Shown in pieces: positions 5,327-7,757 of a stretch of DNA of 7,757 nucleotides. Every line of letters begins with the position of its first letter. The stretch's first letter is position 1. The position numbers were made by a program, and so were the translations under genes. The DNA is from Dehalococcoides mccartyi (lineage in GTDB: Bacteria; Chloroflexota; Dehalococcoidia; UBA2979): NCBI GenBank assembly GCA_945888895.1, contig CAMDAY010000099.1, positions 1-7,757 of the forward strand. The letters run 5' to 3'. A model generated the notes under the pieces. That model was not told the origin of the DNA. It did not search any database and saw only the letters and a program-made list of their open reading frames with translations.

Positions 5327-6214
5327 CTACTCGCGCGCGAAGGTCGGCTGCTCGAAGCCGAAGATCTCGGCGGCGTTCGCCCAGCGGATGCGGTGCTTCT
5401 GGTCTTCGGTCAGCCCGCTCTGCTCGAAGACGTTCTCCAGGTGCTCGACGTGCATCTGGATCTCGTCGTTGTTGCAGTCCGAGCCCCACGTGATCTTCTC
5501 GACGCCGATCTCGTAGCCGACCAGCCGCCGCTCCACGGCGTGCCGCTCGATCGTGTCGCCACCGGAGAGGTCGAGGTAGACGTTGTGACGCCAGCGCGTG
5601 ACGGAGGCGGCTTCGTCGTAGTTGCCAGTGCCGCCCATGTGCGCGCCGATGAGCTTCAGCGCCGGGAAGTTGTTCGCGATGGTGTCCATGTGAAACGGGC
5701 GCATCCGCATCGCGGAGATGTCCCGGGGCTGCATGCGGCCCGCGCTGCGCATCCGCTCCATCGTCGAGGCTGCCTTCGCGTCGCGACGCGGGTGCATGAT
5801 CGAGTAGTCGACGCCGCCGCCGATGACACCCATGTGCATCAGGATCGGCATGTCGAGTTCCTCGGCGACCTGGTACACGCCGAAGTATTTGTAGTCGTCG
5901 TAGGGGCGGCGGACGCCAATCATCTTCAGCCCGCGGTAGCCGATGCTGTGCAGTCTGCGCACTTCCTGCCCGGTGATCTCGTCCGGGTCGATCATCGCGG
6001 ACGGGATGAACAGGTCCTCGTGACGCCGTGCGAAGGTCAGCGACTCGTCATAACCGAGCCCCATGCGTCCGCCCGAGAGGAGCGAGGCCTTCACGACGCC
6101 GGCCGAGCGCAGCGCGTCCGCGCGGAGGTCGATCTCCTTCGCGGGGTCGTAGTTGTCCGGGTCCTGCCAGTTGCGCGGGAAGTGGCAGTGCACGTCCCAG
6201 ATCTTCTCGGCCAT
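5327..6214 (-). CDS. Amidohydrolase family protein (amidohydrolase_2, metal-dependent TIM-barrel)
   Basis: This 295-aa protein is of the amidohydrolase_2 type, a family that includes ACMSD and gamma-resorcylate decarboxylase as well as lactone and amide hydrolases. The metal-ligand pattern is complete: HxH at His9/His11 (WDVHCHFP), His127 (ILMHMG), His192 (GAHMGG) and Asp246 (WGSDCNN). The reaction is a hydrolysis or non-oxidative decarboxylation of a small, probably carboxylated or ring-derived substrate. The exact substrate cannot be read from sequence. The ATG at 6214 is preferred to the longer open frame (to 6553) because it places the HxH motif at the usual distance from the N-terminus. 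The longer frame also overlaps the divergent gene, and a GAGGGAG site lies about 9 nt upstream of this ATG. No signal peptide is seen, so it should be cytoplasmic. It is followed 4 bp later by the membrane-protein gene. Confidence 0.93.
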   Translation of the reverse strand: MAEKIWDVHCHFPRNWQDPDNYDPAKEIDLRADALRSAGVVKASLLSGGRMGLGYDESLTFARRHEDLFIPSAMIDPDEITGQEVRRLHSIGYRGLKMIGVRRPYDDYKYFGVYQVAEELDMPILMHMGVIGGGVDYSIMHPRRDAKAASTMERMRSAGRMQPRDISAMRMRPFHMDTIANNFPALKLIGAHMGGTGNYDEAASVTRWRHNVYLDLSGGDTIERHAVERRLVGYEIGVEKITWGSDCNNDEIQMHVEHLENVFEQSGLTEDQKHRIRWANAAEIFGFEQPTFARE

Positions 6215-6377
6215 CGCGTGCGCTCCCTCGGAGCAGCGGGGCCTCCTCACCGGGGTGGTCGAGGGGCGGCTGCGCGGCCCATGGTACTCCAGCCTGCCCG
6301 CACGAACCCGCGAGGCTGACCCGCTAAGACTCGATACGATGAACCCCACGGAAGATGGATGAACCGAGGGCATGCCG
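6215..6377. promoter_or_regulatory. Divergent intergenic region between amidohydrolase and DUF1801 genes
   Basis: About 160 bp separate the two divergent start codons and must hold both promoters. I see no convincing -35/-10 pair. A GATACGAT at 6336-6343 is the best -10-like patch on the plus strand, but it has no matching -35. The plus-strand GAGGG at 6366-6370 is spaced 7 nt from the ATG at 6378 and only 1 nt from the ATG at 6372, which favours 6378 as the start of the DUF1801 gene. Confidence 0.35.
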
Positions 6378-6764
6378 ATGGCCGAGAAGACCGCCTCTGA
6401 GTTGATCGACGATCGCATTGAGGAGCTGGGCGACTGGCGAGGCAAGACCCTCGCGCGAGTCCGCAAGCTCATCAAGGACGCCGACCCCGATATCCTCGAA
6501 GAGTGGAAGTGGCGAGGTGTCCCCGTCTGGTCGCACAGCGGCCAAGTCTGCACCGGTGAGTCCTACCAGGCCATCGTAAAACTGACGTTTGCGAAAAGCG
6601 CATCGCTCGAGGATCCCGGCGGGCTGTTCAACTCGAGCCTCGACGGCAACGTCCGGCGCGCGATCGACATTCACGAGGGCGAGAAGATCAACGAAGCCGC
6701 GTTGAAGCGGTTGATCCGCGCCGCCGTCGCTCTCAACCTCGCGGGCAAGAAGCCCGCAGAGTAG
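6378..6764 (+). CDS. DUF1801 domain-containing protein (YdhG-like)
   Basis: This protein has 128 aa from the ATG at 6378 (130 aa if started at 6372). It matches the DUF1801 family, small alpha/beta proteins of unconfirmed function. Typical segments are IDDRIEELGDWRGKTLARVR, EEWKWRGVPVWSHSGQVCTG, KLTFAKSASL, GLFNSSLDGNVRRAIDIHEG and a C-terminal IRAAVALN. The length is close to the family norm, and there is no signal peptide or TM segment. The GAGGG ribosome-binding site favours the second ATG. It is the only plus-strand protein gene in the window and converges on the GNAT gene, with 33 bp between the two stops. It appears to be a monocistronic unit. Its function cannot be deduced from its neighbours. 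Confidence 0.9.
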   Translation: MAEKTASELIDDRIEELGDWRGKTLARVRKLIKDADPDILEEWKWRGVPVWSHSGQVCTGESYQAIVKLTFAKSASLEDPGGLFNSSLDGNVRRAIDIHEGEKINEAALKRLIRAAVALNLAGKKPAE

Positions 6765-6797
6765 TCGCGCGAACAAACGCTGCCGCGGGCCCGTCCA

Positions 6798-7259
6798 TTA
6801 CGGTCGGCGGGCCGTCTGGTAGAAGCGCAGCTCGAAGCCCATGCGCGCCCAGAACGCCCGCGCGAGGAAGTTGTCGCGCAGGATGCCCGCCTCCACCTCG
6901 TACGTCCCGCGCGCCCGATGGTCGTCCAGGATCGCCTGCACTGCCGCCGTGCCGACGCCCTCCCGACGGAATGCGGGGAACACCGTGAACTCGCCGATCG
7001 TCGCGACCATCCTCGACTCGTCGGGGAAGTCAGGCAGGTTGCGGACGATCGCGAAGCCGGCACGCGCGCCGTCCTGCAGGATCCAGAGGAAGTCGCGCCC
7101 CTCCATGTCCTCCAGCATCGCCTCGATATACAGGTCGACCTTGAACGGCGACTCCGCAGCTGACGGATCGAAGCGATCCATCTCGACCATGTACTCACGC
7201 AGCGCCGCGAAGAACGCGTCGTAGTCCGCGACAGCGACCGTCTCGATCGTGACGGTCAC
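6798..7259 (-). CDS. GNAT family N-acetyltransferase
   Basis: This 153-aa protein has the acetyl-CoA-binding motif A, FTVFPAFRREGVGTAAVQAI (residues 91-110, with the R-x-x-G-x-G/A core RREGVG), and a motif B-like C-terminal N..ARAFWARMGFE (130-143). It would transfer an acetyl group from acetyl-CoA to an amine or amino acid substrate, which cannot be specified. The N-terminal half (about 1-60) is more divergent, as is usual. The chosen start is the GTG at 7259, which overlaps the HAD gene's TGA as GTGA and places the first beta strand (VTIETVAV) at the terminus. The ATG at 7283 would add eight residues and lacks a ribosome-binding site. It is likely co-transcribed with the HAD gene upstream. 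Confidence 0.87.
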   Translation of the reverse strand: MTVTIETVAVADYDAFFAALREYMVEMDRFDPSAAESPFKVDLYIEAMLEDMEGRDFLWILQDGARAGFAIVRNLPDFPDESRMVATIGEFTVFPAFRREGVGTAAVQAILDDHRARGTYEVEAGILRDNFLARAFWARMGFELRFYQTARRP

Positions 7260-7757
7260 GCTCGGCCGCCGGTCGTGATCCATTCGAGCGGCACGTCGAG
7301 GAGCGACCGGATCGTGCGCACATCGTCTGGCGGCGACATCGTGCCGCCGTGGTCGATGAGCACCGCGTGCATCCCGACGCGCTCCGCCCCACGCACGTCG
7401 GCACTGACGCTGTCGCCGACCATCAGCGTCTCGTCCGCGAGCGCCGAGGTCAGCGCCAGCGCCGCCTCGAAGATCGCAGGGTGCGGCTTGCGTACGCCCA
7501 CCCGCGCGCTGGCCACCACGTGCGCGACGAGGTCGCCCGTGAGCGCTCGGACGATCTCCGGCAGCGCCCAGATGTGGTTCGACACGATGATCGATGTCAC
7601 CCCCGCGTCGCGGAGTCGCCGCAGCGCAGACAGTGCGTTATCGAACAGCACGTAGCGCGCCGGATCCTCCTCGATCAGCGCCGCGCGGCGCCCGGCGTCG
7701 AGGAGCGCCGGCCCGTCCGGCACCCCCGCCGCGCGGAAGCGCTCGATGGCGAGCGTG
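7256..7757 (-). CDS. HAD superfamily hydrolase, C-terminal part
   Basis: About 166 codons are present; the 5' end, including motif I (DxDxT), lies beyond the right edge. Motif II is visible in SIIVSNH, motif III in VGVRKPHPAIF (catalytic Lys), and motif IV in LMVGDSVSADVRGAERVGM, with the acidic pair that holds Mg2+. This layout is typical of HAD-IA phosphatases (phosphoglycolate phosphatase or haloacid dehalogenase-like), which remove phosphate or, less often, halide from small metabolites. The specific substrate cannot be told. The TGA at 7258-7256 overlaps the GNAT start by 4 bp, indicating an operon. Confidence 0.9.
   Translation of the reverse strand, partial: TLAIERFRAAGVPDGPALLDAGRRAALIEEDPARYVLFDNALSALRRLRDAGVTSIIVSNHIWALPEIVRALTGDLVAHVVASARVGVRKPHPAIFEAALALTSALADETLMVGDSVSADVRGAERVGMHAVLIDHGGTMSPPDDVRTIRSLLDVPLEWITTGGRA

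Noticed and set aside
4369..6319. Long plus-strand open frames of 374 and 561 aa opposite the membrane protein and amidohydrolase
   Set aside because: Their composition is Ser/Gly- or Arg-rich low complexity with no recognisable domain. They mirror real minus-strand genes that have full family motifs. Long antisense frames are expected at this GC content.
6215..6553. N-terminal extension of the amidohydrolase frame upstream of 6214
   Set aside because: It runs antisense through the DUF1801 gene and would place the HxH motif far from the N-terminus, unlike family members.
6788..6813. GGCCCG/CGGGCC inverted repeat between the convergent DUF1801 and GNAT genes
   Set aside because: It overlaps the GNAT C-terminus, has a 14-nt loop and no T-run on either side. 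A bidirectional terminator cannot be supported.

Overview
This is a GC-rich bacterial window (roughly two thirds G+C) with nearly every gene on the minus strand, ordinary stop codons (TAA, TAG and TGA all used) and frequent GTG starts. The gene content is a CO/xanthine-dehydrogenase-type molybdenum hydroxylase, a PspC/LiaF-type envelope-stress membrane protein, a soluble amidohydrolase and a DUF1801 protein. It would suit an environmental Chloroflexota (Dehalococcoidia-like) or Actinomycetota genome. That placement is an inference, because no rRNA or phylogenetic marker is present.

Layout, right to left as most genes are transcribed. At the right edge lies the C-terminal part of a HAD hydrolase (7757 to 7256), which overlaps a GNAT acetyltransferase by 4 bp (GTGA). 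A single plus-strand gene, a DUF1801 protein (6378-6764), converges on the GNAT gene and diverges from an amidohydrolase_2 gene (6214 to 5327). Four bases after the amidohydrolase comes a large polytopic membrane protein (5322 to 3862) with a long acidic, proline-rich N-terminal tail. Then follow tRNA-Pro(GGG) with encoded CCA (3830 to 3754), a strong 9-bp hairpin, and a small membrane-protein operon: a 76-aa protein, a PspC/LiaF-like gene, and a 62-aa two-TM protein. The left third holds a three-subunit molybdenum hydroxylase operon in the order FAD subunit, [2Fe-2S] subunit, molybdopterin subunit (the coxM-S-L order). The molybdopterin subunit runs off the left edge.

The most notable feature is the PspC/LiaF gene at 3429 to 2528. 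Read naively it is three short ORFs. They join into one coherent protein of about 300 residues if two single-base lesions are undone: a TGA exactly where the PspC family has its conserved Trp (3193-3195), and a -1 frameshift at a run of four Cs (2972-2975). It is most likely a recently decayed pseudogene or a consensus-sequence error. Recoding is a remote alternative.

I see no CRISPR array, transposon, prophage or clearly new defence system. Most other genes are ordinary housekeeping or metabolic families.
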